Below, in pieces: positions 29,633-37,438 of a stretch of DNA of 64,000 bases; position 1 is the stretch's first letter; each line of letters starts with the position of its first letter. Below the pieces are notes generated by a model that was not told the origin of the DNA, did not search any database, and saw only the letters and a list, made by a program, of their open reading frames with translations. The stretch is from Alkaliphilus oremlandii OhILAs (GTDB lineage Bacteria > Bacillota > Clostridia > Peptostreptococcales > Natronincolaceae). The translations under genes were made by a program, and so were the position numbers. The stretch spans positions 496,001-560,000 of the forward strand of contig NC_009922.1 of assembly GCF_000018325.1 (NCBI RefSeq), in the 5' to 3' direction.

Positions 29633-30026
29633 ATAATAAACCGTAAGTTCCTAAGGTCTTTAATTGAGATGCATAGTTTGCCAACATATCATCGATATTG
29701 ATATTGAATGTATTACAAAGAGCTGCAATATAGAAAATATTATTTGAAATTTCTTCGCCAATTTTTTCCTTACACACATCACACAGGTACCCTTCAACGT
29801 GATTGGTTAAATAATTCTGTAGCTCTGAAAAAGAGATGTCTGTTGGTGCACTTTGTTTTTGACTATGGACTTGAATGCAGCCGCAGTCTGTTACAGATTT
29901 GGCTACAGCGCGATTGATTTTAGAACTGCTTTCTTGAAGCTTCGTCAAAATATCTAAAATACTCTTATGGCGAATTAATACCTCGTCTACTTGGTCTTGA
30001 AATTCATTGAAAGAAAATGGGTTCAT
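29631..30026 (-). CDS. Small conserved protein with a DCGC motif, unknown function
   Basis: 131 residues, mostly helical. DCGC near residue 47 and CDVC near 80 could bind a metal. The C-terminal segment EEISNNIFYIAALCNTFNINIDDML resembles the E-x-x-D/N-x-x-Y helix of MazG-like NTP pyrophosphatases, but the full metal site is not evident. TTAGGAG precedes the ATG at 30026. I recall similar proteins in other Clostridia beside disA or carD but cannot name a function. The stop codon overlaps the end of the tandem repeat array. Confidence 0.6.
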   Translation of the reverse strand: MNPFSFNEFQDQVDEVLIRHKSILDILTKLQESSSKINRAVAKSVTDCGCIQVHSQKQSAPTDISFSELQNYLTNHVEGYLCDVCKEKIGEEISNNIFYIAALCNTFNINIDDMLANYASQLKTLGTYGLL

Positions 30027-30304
30027 ATATTCAACTCCTAAGGTCTATATTATTTAAACAAAACACAGAAATTATCATAAGAAAACTCTATTTTCATTAT
30101 ACTGATATCCTCTTCTATTTGTCAATGTGACTATAGAAATTTACTACTTAAGACTTAATTATATATTTTATAAAAAAGCTGCTATAAATCGTGAGGAGAA
30201 AGCTTTTTTGAAACTCATGTAGGGTAAAGTTCTTCTTTAGAAACACACTATAAGTAGAACTTTTCTATTCCTTATAAAAAACGCAAAAATCTACAAAAAA
30301 ATAT

Positions 30305-30333
30305 TTGACAAGTAATAATTCCTGTGATAAAAT
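30305..30333 (+). promoter_or_regulatory. carD promoter P1
   Basis: TTGACA and TAAAAT with 17-base spacing, 81 bases before the carD start. Confidence 0.8.
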
Positions 30334-30344
30334 TATCGTTTTGC

Positions 30345-30388
30345 TTGACAAAACCACTACTTTATTATATACTAAACTAGTAGTATAT
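30345..30388 (+). promoter_or_regulatory. carD promoter P2 with overlapping palindrome
   Basis: TTGACA (30345-30350) and TATACT (30368-30373) with 17-base spacing. An 8-bp inverted repeat, ATATACTA and TAGTATAT with a six-base centre (30367-30388), covers the -10 box and the transcription start. That is a good place for a repressor operator. Confidence 0.75.
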
Positions 30389-30413
30389 CACCGTTTTCTG
30401 GGGAGGGTTAATT

Positions 30414-30917
30414 ATGTTTAACATTGGTGAGAAGGTTGTATATCCTATCCACGGTGCTGGTGTGATAGAATCTATTGAAGAAAGAGAAATCCTTGGCGAG
30501 AGAAGAAAGTACTATATAATGAAGATGCCTATAGGGGATATGCAGGTAATGATTCCGTTGGATCAAATAGATGATATAGGTATTCGGAAAGTTATTGATG
30601 TAGAAGAAATTGGAAGTGTTTTAGAAATATTGGCTTCGGATACAACGAAGATGCATCAAAATTGGAATAGAAGGTATCGTGCGAATATGGATTTAATTAA
30701 AACGGGCGATATTTACGAAGTAGCAGATGTGGTGAGAAATCTAACATTGATGGAAAAAGAGAAAGGCTTATCTACGGGCGAGAGAAAGATGCTGAATAAT
30801 GCCAGACAAATTTTGTTGAGTGAAATTGTTCTTGTGGCTGAGATATCAGAAGAGGAAGCTTCTAAGCTTGTTGAAAAAGTTATATTACAGCAGGAAATGC
30901 CGGATACGGCTTTGTAG
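30414..30917 (+). CDS. CarD/CdnL-family transcription regulator
   Basis: 167 residues. The N-terminal RNA-polymerase-interacting domain is Tudor-like (about residues 1-60, starting FNIGEKVVYPIHGAGVIESI). The helical C-terminal DNA-binding domain covers about 70-160. CarD-family proteins bind the polymerase beta subunit and stabilise open complexes, often at rRNA promoters. GGGAGGG precedes the ATG. It has its own pair of strong promoters, one overlapped by a palindrome, so it may be specifically controlled. Confidence 0.9.
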   Translation: MFNIGEKVVYPIHGAGVIESIEEREILGERRKYYIMKMPIGDMQVMIPLDQIDDIGIRKVIDVEEIGSVLEILASDTTKMHQNWNRRYRANMDLIKTGDIYEVADVVRNLTLMEKEKGLSTGERKMLNNARQILLSEIVLVAEISEEEASKLVEKVILQQEMPDTAL

Positions 30918-30956
30918 GAATATGTTCTAAGTAGGTGTATAAAGCATTAGCATTAT

Positions 30957-30995
30957 GGAAACTTCACTTTGAAACAAATACAAAACGAAGTTTCC
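30957..30995 (+). terminator. Weak terminator-like hairpin after carD
   Basis: GGAAACTTC pairs with GAAGTTTCC around a 21-base loop. The following TATTTAATTT is only moderately T-rich. Confidence 0.5.
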
Positions 30996-31078
30996 TATTT
31001 AATTTATAAAATATTTATGATATTTGCTTTTAAAAAAAAGTATTTGGGGCATAATTGTTGAATAGGAGGTGAAATCCA

Positions 31079-32185
31079 ATGATAAATAAAATTATTCGTG
31101 GGATTTTGACTGCCTTAGGAGCAGTCGCAGGTATGGCATTATATATATATATAGTGAATGTTATGGCCATGGTCAACATAAAAAGTGATTTAAAGACTTA
31201 TATTATCGGAATTATAATTTCATCCTTAACGAGCGGTGCTATGTTATTTATTTTATCGCCTTGGCTCATCAGACAGGGTAGGAATATTGCCAATTGGATT
31301 GAGAAGGAGCTGTCAAAGGTTCCAACGGTAGACATCCTTTTAGGATCTGTAGGACTTATTATTGGACTTATTATTGCTTATTTAATTAGTAACCTGATTA
31401 CTGGAATTGTACCATTTACGATCTTCGGTTCTATTTTATCTACGATCATCTATATATTTATGGCTTATTTAGGGGTTAAGGTTGCAACGAAGAAAATAAT
31501 AGAATTACCGAATATACAGGAAATTTTAAAGCGGAATCTCACAAAGGAAAAGGCATCGAAAAAAGAAAATCAAGGATGCCCTAAGGTCTTAGATACCAGT
31601 GTAATTATCGATGGTAGAATTGCAGATATCTGTAGGACCGGCTTTGTAGAGGGACCATTAATAATTCCAGGGTTTGTTTTAGAGGAGTTGAGACATATCG
31701 CAGATTCTTCTGATGCATTAAAGCGTAATCGTGGAAGAAGAGGACTGGATATTTTAAATATGATACAAAAGGAATTGGATATTGAGGTTAAAATGTATGA
31801 AAAAGATTTTCCGGATATAGCAGAGGTTGATACGAAATTGTTGAAACTGGCACAGGTATTAGATGGTAAAGTTATAACCAATGACTATAATCTCAATAAG
31901 GTTGCTGAATTCCAAGGTGTAGCAGTACTTAACATAAATGAACTTGCCAATGCGGTAAAACCTGTGGTTCTTCCAGGTGAGGAAATGATCGTACAGGTTG
32001 TAAAAGATGGCAAGGAGTCGGGGCAGGGATTAGCTTACTTAGATGATGGCACCATGATCGTCGTAGAAAGCGGGAAAAAATATATTGGGCAGACCATCGA
32101 TGTATTAGTAACCAGCGTGCTTCAAACTGCAGCAGGAAGAATGATCTTTGCGAAACCGAAGGCTTTAGTAGAAAGATCCGCATAA
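31079..32185 (+). CDS. PIN/TRAM-domain membrane protein (YacL-like)
   Basis: 368 residues. Four or so membrane helices occupy about residues 1-145. A PIN nuclease-like domain follows (LDTSVIIDGRIADI; EELRHIADSSD; VITNDYNLNKVA supply the acidic residues), and a TRAM RNA-binding domain lies at the C-terminus (GEEMIVQVVKDGKESGQG). It is probably a membrane-bound ribonuclease. TAGGAGG precedes ATG 31079. The carD-yacL-ispD-ispF order is typical of Firmicutes. Confidence 0.9.
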   Translation: MINKIIRGILTALGAVAGMALYIYIVNVMAMVNIKSDLKTYIIGIIISSLTSGAMLFILSPWLIRQGRNIANWIEKELSKVPTVDILLGSVGLIIGLIIAYLISNLITGIVPFTIFGSILSTIIYIFMAYLGVKVATKKIIELPNIQEILKRNLTKEKASKKENQGCPKVLDTSVIIDGRIADICRTGFVEGPLIIPGFVLEELRHIADSSDALKRNRGRRGLDILNMIQKELDIEVKMYEKDFPDIAEVDTKLLKLAQVLDGKVITNDYNLNKVAEFQGVAVLNINELANAVKPVVLPGEEMIVQVVKDGKESGQGLAYLDDGTMIVVESGKKYIGQTIDVLVTSVLQTAAGRMIFAKPKALVERSA

Positions 32186-32217
32186 AATAATTAAATTACA
32201 CGGAATTATACCATGAC

Positions 32218-32257
32218 ATTCAATCCCTCTACATTTATTTGTAGGGGGAATTTTTCT
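32218..32257 (+). terminator. Terminator after the PIN/TRAM gene
   Basis: ATTCAATCCCTCTACA pairs with TGTAGGGGGAAT around a short loop and is followed by five T residues. Confidence 0.75.
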
Positions 32258-32329
32258 ATGGGAATGATATCTACAGAAGCGTCAATACTCTATTATTAAA
32301 GGAACCTTAAGTGTAGGAGGTAGATATTG

Positions 32330-33184
32330 ATGGAATGGACAAGTGAGGCTGAGCTAAAAATAAAAAAAGCACCATTTTTTATTAGAGCCATGGCTAGAAG
32401 AAAGGCAGAAGAGGTTGCTAAAAATAGAGGAAAAATAGTCGTGGATGTGGAAGATATTGAAGCTGCAAAAGGAAGCAGAGAATTGGAAGACTTAAGTGCA
32501 ATGGATTTATCCATTGAGGGTATTGAAAGCTCAAAGTTTTTGGATATAGGCCTCTGTGGAGGGGTAAAAGGCTGTCCTTTCACACTATTTAATGATGAAG
32601 AGGTGACAAGGGTTTTTTACAGGGTCATTCAGAATGAAAATTTAGAACTGTTCATGGAAAAGGCTTTAGAAGGTCCTGTGCTTTTTCATAATAAGTTTAA
32701 AATAGCAATCAGTGGCTGCCCCAATAGCTGTTCACAGCCTCAAATCAAGGATATATCCATTGTAGGATACCATATACCCAAGATTGAGAAAGGTCGCTGT
32801 GTAGGGTGTAAGCAATGCGTTAGGAGCTGTCCTGACCGTATGATCACTGCGGAAGATGAGCCGAAGATCGATATGGAAGGCTGCATCCATTGTGGTCGAT
32901 GTATTCAAGCCTGTCCTACGGGCGCTATTAAAAGGTTTCAAGAAGGGTATCGAATTTATGTCGGCGGAAGACTTGGACGAAAGCCTCACTTAGCTAAACC
33001 CATTGCAGATATTGAAGATTTTGATGAACTAGCAAAGATCCTTAGCAAGGTGATTGTTTTTTATAAGGAATGTGTAGAAGAAAAGAAAAGCTTTAGTAAG
33101 GTTATAGAAGCGATGGAACTCGAGGAAATAAAAAATCGAATCCATGAAAGAACCTCTTTAGAAAGTATAGAAAGTATCCTATAA
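32330..33184 (+). CDS. 4Fe-4S and siroheme-type reductase-like protein
   Basis: 284 residues. Residues 1-45 (WTSEAELKIKKAPFFIRAMAR) look like the small PCP_red-type domain of light-independent protochlorophyllide reductase. A nitrite/sulfite-reductase half follows, with CGGVKGC (C-x5-C) and CPNSC (C-x3-C) as siroheme/4Fe-4S ligands. Two ferredoxin clusters come next (CVGCKQCVRSCP and CIHCGRCIQACP). The layout recalls AsrC-like anaerobic sulfite reductase subunits, but no asrA or asrB lies nearby. AGGAGG at 32315-32320 suits ATG 32330; TTG 32327 is also possible. Substrate unknown. Confidence 0.8.
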   Translation: MEWTSEAELKIKKAPFFIRAMARRKAEEVAKNRGKIVVDVEDIEAAKGSRELEDLSAMDLSIEGIESSKFLDIGLCGGVKGCPFTLFNDEEVTRVFYRVIQNENLELFMEKALEGPVLFHNKFKIAISGCPNSCSQPQIKDISIVGYHIPKIEKGRCVGCKQCVRSCPDRMITAEDEPKIDMEGCIHCGRCIQACPTGAIKRFQEGYRIYVGGRLGRKPHLAKPIADIEDFDELAKILSKVIVFYKECVEEKKSFSKVIEAMELEEIKNRIHERTSLESIESIL

Positions 33185-33214
33185 TAATAGAAAAGTATAT
33201 ATCAAAGTAAGTAG

Positions 33215-33925
33215 GTGGAGAATATTTCTAAAACAAGTGTTATTATCGTAGCAGCGGGCAAAGGAAAGCGAATGGGCAGAGATTATAATAAACAGTACAT
33301 ACAACTGGAGGCTCAGCCCATCGTTGCCCATACAATTAAAGTTTTTGAGGAGATGGATTGCATCAATGAAATTATCCTGGTGGTCGGTGCAGGAGAGGTA
33401 GAGTTTCTAAAAAAAAGTATCATCGAAGTCTATGGATTTCAAAAAGTCTCTGCCATTGTTGAAGGGGGTTTAGAACGACGAGACTCCGTTTATAATGGAC
33501 TGAAAGCCGTAAGTCAGGATTGTAGCATTGTGCTGATACACGACGGTGCTAGACCCCTCATCACAAAAGATATTATCGAAGAAAGTATAATAGTAGCCAA
33601 AGAATCTGGTGCTTGTATTGCTGCTGTACCTGTGAAAGATACCATTAAGATATCCAACGATAACATGGAGGTGATCCATACACCTAAAAGGGATAATTTG
33701 TGGTCGGTTCAGACACCCCAAACATTTCAATATGACCTGATCCTAGAAGCATACAATCATCAGCAGCCTAAAGATTCAACAGCCACTGATGACGCCATGA
33801 TTCTTGAAGCTCTGGGACATACGGTAAAGATCATCCATGGTAGCTACAACAATATTAAAATTACCACACCGGAGGACTTAATTGTGGCGGAGGAAATTTT
33901 AAAAACAAGAAGGGAAGGCAGATAA
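33215..33925 (+). CDS. ispD: 2-C-methyl-D-erythritol 4-phosphate cytidylyltransferase
   Basis: About 236 residues. It transfers CMP to methylerythritol phosphate in the non-mevalonate isoprenoid pathway. VIIVAAGKGKRMG near the N-terminus is the CTP-binding loop, and HDGARP near residue 109 and TDDAMILE near 190 complete the family signature. The start is uncertain. GTG 33215 has little ribosome-binding site in front, while GGTGGAG at 33214-33220 would best serve codon ATT 33224. ispF begins one base after the stop. Confidence 0.95.
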   Translation: MENISKTSVIIVAAGKGKRMGRDYNKQYIQLEAQPIVAHTIKVFEEMDCINEIILVVGAGEVEFLKKSIIEVYGFQKVSAIVEGGLERRDSVYNGLKAVSQDCSIVLIHDGARPLITKDIIEESIIVAKESGACIAAVPVKDTIKISNDNMEVIHTPKRDNLWSVQTPQTFQYDLILEAYNHQQPKDSTATDDAMILEALGHTVKIIHGSYNNIKITTPEDLIVAEEILKTRREGR

Positions 33926-33926
33926 A

Positions 33927-34400
33927 ATGAGAGTAGGAATCGGTTATGATGTTCATAAATTAGTGGCAGATAGAAAACTAATCATTGGCGGTGTCCATAT
34001 TCCCTATGAAAAGGGGCTTTTAGGCCATTCCGATGCAGATGTTTTGCTCCATGCCATTAAGGATGCCATTCTGGGTGCGGCGGCTTTAGGCGATATCGGA
34101 AAGCACTTTCCAGATACGGACGAAAGATATAAAGGAGCCAATAGCCTGGAACTTTTAAAAGAAGTATCCAATCTGATAAAAAGCAAAGGCTATAAGATCC
34201 ATAATTTAGATGCCACAATTATTGCACAAAAACCTAAAATGGCATCGCATATAGAGCAGATGAGAGCCAATATTGCAGCCGCCATAAATGTTGATATGGA
34301 CAGCGTTAACGTGAAGGCTACAACTACGGAAGGGTTAGGCTTTGTAGGGGTAGGAGAAGGAATCGCTGCCAACGCAATCGCTAGTATTATTAAAGCATAA
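33927..34400 (+). CDS. ispF: 2-C-methyl-D-erythritol 2,4-cyclodiphosphate synthase
   Basis: 157 residues, the normal length. It cyclises CDP-methylerythritol phosphate. The metal ligands are in GYDVHKL (Asp8, His10) and near GHSDADVLLHAI (His42). TTEGLGFVG near residue 132 lines the active site. It directly follows ispD, so the two enzymes of this branch are co-translated; ispE is elsewhere. Confidence 0.97.
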   Translation: MRVGIGYDVHKLVADRKLIIGGVHIPYEKGLLGHSDADVLLHAIKDAILGAAALGDIGKHFPDTDERYKGANSLELLKEVSNLIKSKGYKIHNLDATIIAQKPKMASHIEQMRANIAAAINVDMDSVNVKATTTEGLGFVGVGEGIAANAIASIIKA

Positions 34401-34439
34401 GATTCTTGTATAAATTTGATCCTCCTCGCCTTTACCATA

Positions 34440-34468
34440 TTGACATTATATGAATTATTGGTTATTCT
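34440..34468 (+). promoter_or_regulatory. proS promoter
   Basis: TTGACA and TATTCT with 17-base spacing, upstream of the T-box leader. Confidence 0.7.
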
Positions 34469-34494
34469 ATTAAGAAGAATAAAATAAAAAACAT

Positions 34495-34551
34495 ACTTGG
34501 ATGATACTGAGTACTTCAATCTAAGCAAAGTAAGGTTTTATAGGATTGAAG
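34495..34551 (+). repeat. Two-hairpin leader element shared with the rRNA spacer
   Basis: Hairpin A pairs ACTTGG (34495-34500) with CTGAGT (34507-34512). Hairpin B pairs CTTCAATC (34514-34521) with GATTGAAG (34544-34551). The same arrangement, with five substitutions over the first 27 bases, lies at 13284-13339 in the 16S-23S spacer. It lies between the proS promoter and the T-box. Confidence 0.65.
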
Positions 34552-34561
34552 AATATCTATA

Positions 34562-34793
34562 AATCTATGATGGGAAATAGTAAAAAAGGATGCTTTCCAG
34601 AGAGAAAACCATTGGTGGAAGGTTTTTAAGCTTTAATTTTTGAACCAGTCCTTGAGTGAAGAGTTGAAAAAAAGTAGATTCTTCCGGTTCGTGCCGTTAT
34701 ACGATGAAGGGAACCTTTTGGGTTAATTAGAGTGGTACCGCGGGTGAATACAGTCTCTCGTCTCTATTGTTTATAGAGATGGGGGATTTTTTT
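34562..34793 (+). promoter_or_regulatory. T-box riboswitch for proS (tRNA-Pro)
   Basis: The antiterminator core TGGTACCGCGG is at 34733-34743. The specifier is most likely CCA (proline) at 34645-34647, in GAACCAGTCC. TGGT suits an ACCA-ending tRNA with discriminator A. The terminator is at 34753-34793, a TCTCTAT/ATAGAGA-based stem followed by seven T residues. Uncharged tRNA-Pro should favour read-through into proS. Confidence 0.92.
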
Positions 34794-34825
34794 GTTGGGC
34801 TAAATAATAGAAGGGAGAAATGAAA

Positions 34826-36268
34826 ATGTCTAAAAAAGAGAAACAATTTGTTGAAGAAATTACGCCAATGGAAGTAGATTTTGCACAATGGTATACGGAT
34901 GTTATTAAAAAAACAGATTTGGTAGATTATTCCCCAGTGAAAGGTTTTATGGTAATTAAGCCTTATGGCTATGCAATCTGGGAAAATATTCAAAATTACA
35001 TGGATAAAAGATTCAAGGAAACAGGGCACAAAAACTGCTACTTTCCACTGTTGATTCCTGAGAGCTTACTGAAGAAGGAAGCGGAGCACGTAGAAGGGTT
35101 TGCACCAGAGGTAGCCTGGGTTACACATGGGGGAAATGAAGAGCTAGCAGAAAGACTTTGTGTTCGCCCTACCTCTGAAACCATTATTTGTGAAATGTAC
35201 TCTAAATGGTTAACTTCGTATAGAGATTTACCATTCCTATATAACCAATGGTGTAGTGTTGTTCGTTGGGAAAAGAGCACAAGACCATTCCTAAGAACCT
35301 CTGAGTTCCTATGGCAGGAAGGGCATACACTTCACGAGACCTATGAAGAAGCCCAAGCAGAAACCCTGCAAATGTTAAACATCTATAGAGAAACTGCTGA
35401 AAATTTATTGGCGATGCCTGTTGTAATCGGACAAAAAAGTGAAAAAGAGAAGTTTGCTGGTGCCTATGCAACGTATACCATGGAAGCCCTAATGCATGAT
35501 GGAAAAGCACTTCAAGCAGGTACTTCTCACAACCTAGGTCAACATTTTACGACTGCGTTTGATATTACTTATTCCGATAGAAATGGAGAGCTAAAGCATC
35601 CTTACCATACTTCTTGGGGAGTTTCTACCAGATTGATCGGGGGCATCATCATGGTCCATGGAGATAATAGAGGCTTGGTACTGCCTCCTGGAATTGCACC
35701 TACTCAAGTTGTAATTGTACCAGTAGCATCTCATAAGGAAGGCGTTTTAGATAAAGCCAATGAACTACGCGATCGATTAAAGGATAAGTTCAGAGTAGAG
35801 CTGGATGATCGCGATAACTATTCTCCAGGTTGGAAGTTTAACGAGTGGGAAATGAAAGGTGTTCCAATCAGAATCGAGATTGGACCTAGAGATATCGAGA
35901 ATAATCAAGCTATGTTATTTAGAAGAGATGAGCTAGAAAAAGACGCCGTATCCCTAGACGATTTAGAAGAAGCTGTAGAGAAACTGCTAGAGGATATTAA
36001 CAACAATTTATTATACAAGGCGAAGATGATGCGGGACGAAAAGACCTATATTGTAAAAACCTTCGATGAAATGAAAGAGGTTATGGAGATTAAACCTGGT
36101 TTTGTTAAAGCAATGTGGTGTGGAGAAAGAGCATGTGAAGAGCATGTGAAAGCCGAAACTGGTGTTACCATCAGATGTATTCCTTTTGAGCAGGAAAACC
36201 TAGGCCATACTTGTGCATTCTGCGGCAAAGAAGCAAAACATATGGTATATCTAGCGAAAGCATATTAG
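34826..36268 (+). CDS. proS: Prolyl-tRNA synthetase, archaeal/eukaryote-like type
   Basis: 480 residues, class II. It lacks the bacterial editing insertion and has the extra C-terminal zinc-like domain of the archaeal type (Cys residues in MWCGERACEEH and CAFCGKEAKH), ending in Tyr. Motif 2 (VRWEKSTRPFLRTSEFLWQEGHT) and motif 3 (RGLVLPPGIAP) are intact. AAGGGAG at 34811-34817 suits ATG 34826; ATG 34820 is too close. Expression is controlled by the T-box upstream. Confidence 0.95.
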   Translation: MSKKEKQFVEEITPMEVDFAQWYTDVIKKTDLVDYSPVKGFMVIKPYGYAIWENIQNYMDKRFKETGHKNCYFPLLIPESLLKKEAEHVEGFAPEVAWVTHGGNEELAERLCVRPTSETIICEMYSKWLTSYRDLPFLYNQWCSVVRWEKSTRPFLRTSEFLWQEGHTLHETYEEAQAETLQMLNIYRETAENLLAMPVVIGQKSEKEKFAGAYATYTMEALMHDGKALQAGTSHNLGQHFTTAFDITYSDRNGELKHPYHTSWGVSTRLIGGIIMVHGDNRGLVLPPGIAPTQVVIVPVASHKEGVLDKANELRDRLKDKFRVELDDRDNYSPGWKFNEWEMKGVPIRIEIGPRDIENNQAMLFRRDELEKDAVSLDDLEEAVEKLLEDINNNLLYKAKMMRDEKTYIVKTFDEMKEVMEIKPGFVKAMWCGERACEEHVKAETGVTIRCIPFEQENLGHTCAFCGKEAKHMVYLAKAY

Positions 36269-36333
36269 GAGCTGCCCTAGAAAGATCATTTGGGATTAGC
36301 TTATGCTCCCTCCAATCGCTCATAGATAAATTC

Positions 36334-36386
36334 TAGAAGCCAAGGGATATCCAATATATATTAAGATATTCCTTGGCTTCTATTTG
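36334..36386 (+). terminator. Terminator after proS
   Basis: TAGAAGCCAAGG pairs with CCTTGGCTTCTA, with an inner ATATC/GATAT pairing. Only a short T-rich tail (ATTTGT) follows. Confidence 0.7.
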
Positions 36387-36416
36387 TAAATTTAGGTATC
36401 GTTGAAGGAGATCCTT

Positions 36417-36446
36417 TTGTATAAAGCCCATCATATGTGGTAAAAT
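36417..36446 (+). promoter_or_regulatory. Candidate promoter for the DUF1002 gene
   Basis: TTGTAT and TAAAAT with 18-base spacing, 28 bases before the start codon. Confidence 0.55.
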
Positions 36447-36474
36447 AACAAATAAAACCGAGTGAGGTGTAAAC

Positions 36475-37353
36475 ATGAAAAACAAAGGCTTGATTCAATG
36501 TATCACAATCCTAGTGATTTTTATTTCCATATTTAATATTGTTGCCTATGCAGACAATACCGTTGTTGTAACCTTAGGAAAAAACTTGAATGAATCTCAA
36601 CGAAATCAAATATTGGATCTTTTTAATGTATCGGAAGGAGCAGTAACCATCATAGAGGTTAACAACCAAGAGGAAAGAGCTTACTTAGAGGGGATTGCCA
36701 CGGAGGCTCAGCTTGGGAAAATAACCATGTCCTCAGCATATGTAGAAATTTTAGAGGAAGGTTCAGGAATCCAGGTAGAAACCTATAATATTTCTTGGGT
36801 GACCAAGGAAATGTATCAGAGTGCATTGGTTACTGCAGGGGTAAAGGATGCTAAGGTTATTGCAGCAGCCCCATTCCCAGTTTCAGGGACAGGAGCGTTG
36901 ACGGGCATATTGAAGGCATTTGAAAAGGCGACGGGTAAAAAGATCAGCGAAGAACAAAAAAAGGTAGCCAATGAGGAAGTATTCCAAACTGGAAGATTAG
37001 GGGAGCAAATCGGTCAAGAGAAGGCAGCAGAATTGATTAAGGTTGTAAAGGAAGAAGTCATTGAAAAAAGGTTGAAAAACAACGAGGAAATAAAGAAAGT
37101 CGTTGTAGATATGGCAGGTCGCTTAGATATTAACCTAAATATGGAGCAAATCGAAGAGATTTCTAAGCTGATGGAAAAAATAAATAAACTGAATTTAAAT
37201 ATGAAAGAGGTCCGCCAGCAGCTGAAGGGCATCGGTGAGAAGATTGACCAAACCATCAAGGATAATGAAGAAGTGAAATCTTTACTCCAAAAAATCATCG
37301 AGATGATAGGGAATTTATTCCGTTCTCTATTTGGTAAATTTACGAATAAATAG
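36475..37353 (+). CDS. Secreted DUF1002-family protein (YpuA-like)
   Basis: 292 residues. Residues 1-26 look like a signal peptide (Lys-rich start, hydrophobic core, AYA-D cleavage site). The mature part has the DUF1002 features: VVTLGKNLNESQRNQIL at its start, then ISWVTKEMYQSALVTAGVKDA. A long helical coiled-coil-like C-terminus (about residues 160-290) follows. Function unknown; related YpuA-type proteins are extracytoplasmic. It is transcribed alone between proS and gltX. Confidence 0.82.
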   Translation: MKNKGLIQCITILVIFISIFNIVAYADNTVVVTLGKNLNESQRNQILDLFNVSEGAVTIIEVNNQEERAYLEGIATEAQLGKITMSSAYVEILEEGSGIQVETYNISWVTKEMYQSALVTAGVKDAKVIAAAPFPVSGTGALTGILKAFEKATGKKISEEQKKVANEEVFQTGRLGEQIGQEKAAELIKVVKEEVIEKRLKNNEEIKKVVVDMAGRLDINLNMEQIEEISKLMEKINKLNLNMKEVRQQLKGIGEKIDQTIKDNEEVKSLLQKIIEMIGNLFRSLFGKFTNK

Positions 37354-37375
37354 AGGCACCGTGCGTAACCTTTTC

Positions 37376-37404
37376 TTGATTGAAACTAGGGAATGGGTTA
37401 TAAT
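37376..37404 (+). promoter_or_regulatory. gltX promoter
   Basis: TTGATT and TATAAT with 17-base spacing, 35 bases before the start codon. The leader is short and has no T-box. Confidence 0.78.
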
Positions 37405-37438
37405 AATATGATATTATAGGCTAAATTGGAGGGATAAA

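Larger units (their letters stand above)
30027..30413. other. Regulatory intergenic region before carD
   Basis: 387 AT-rich bases between divergent genes. They hold two consensus + strand promoters in the right half and a palindrome around the second -10 box. A loose hairpin (AAAAAGCT with AGCTTTTT, about 30175-30209) lies in the middle; its role is unclear. Confidence 0.6.
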
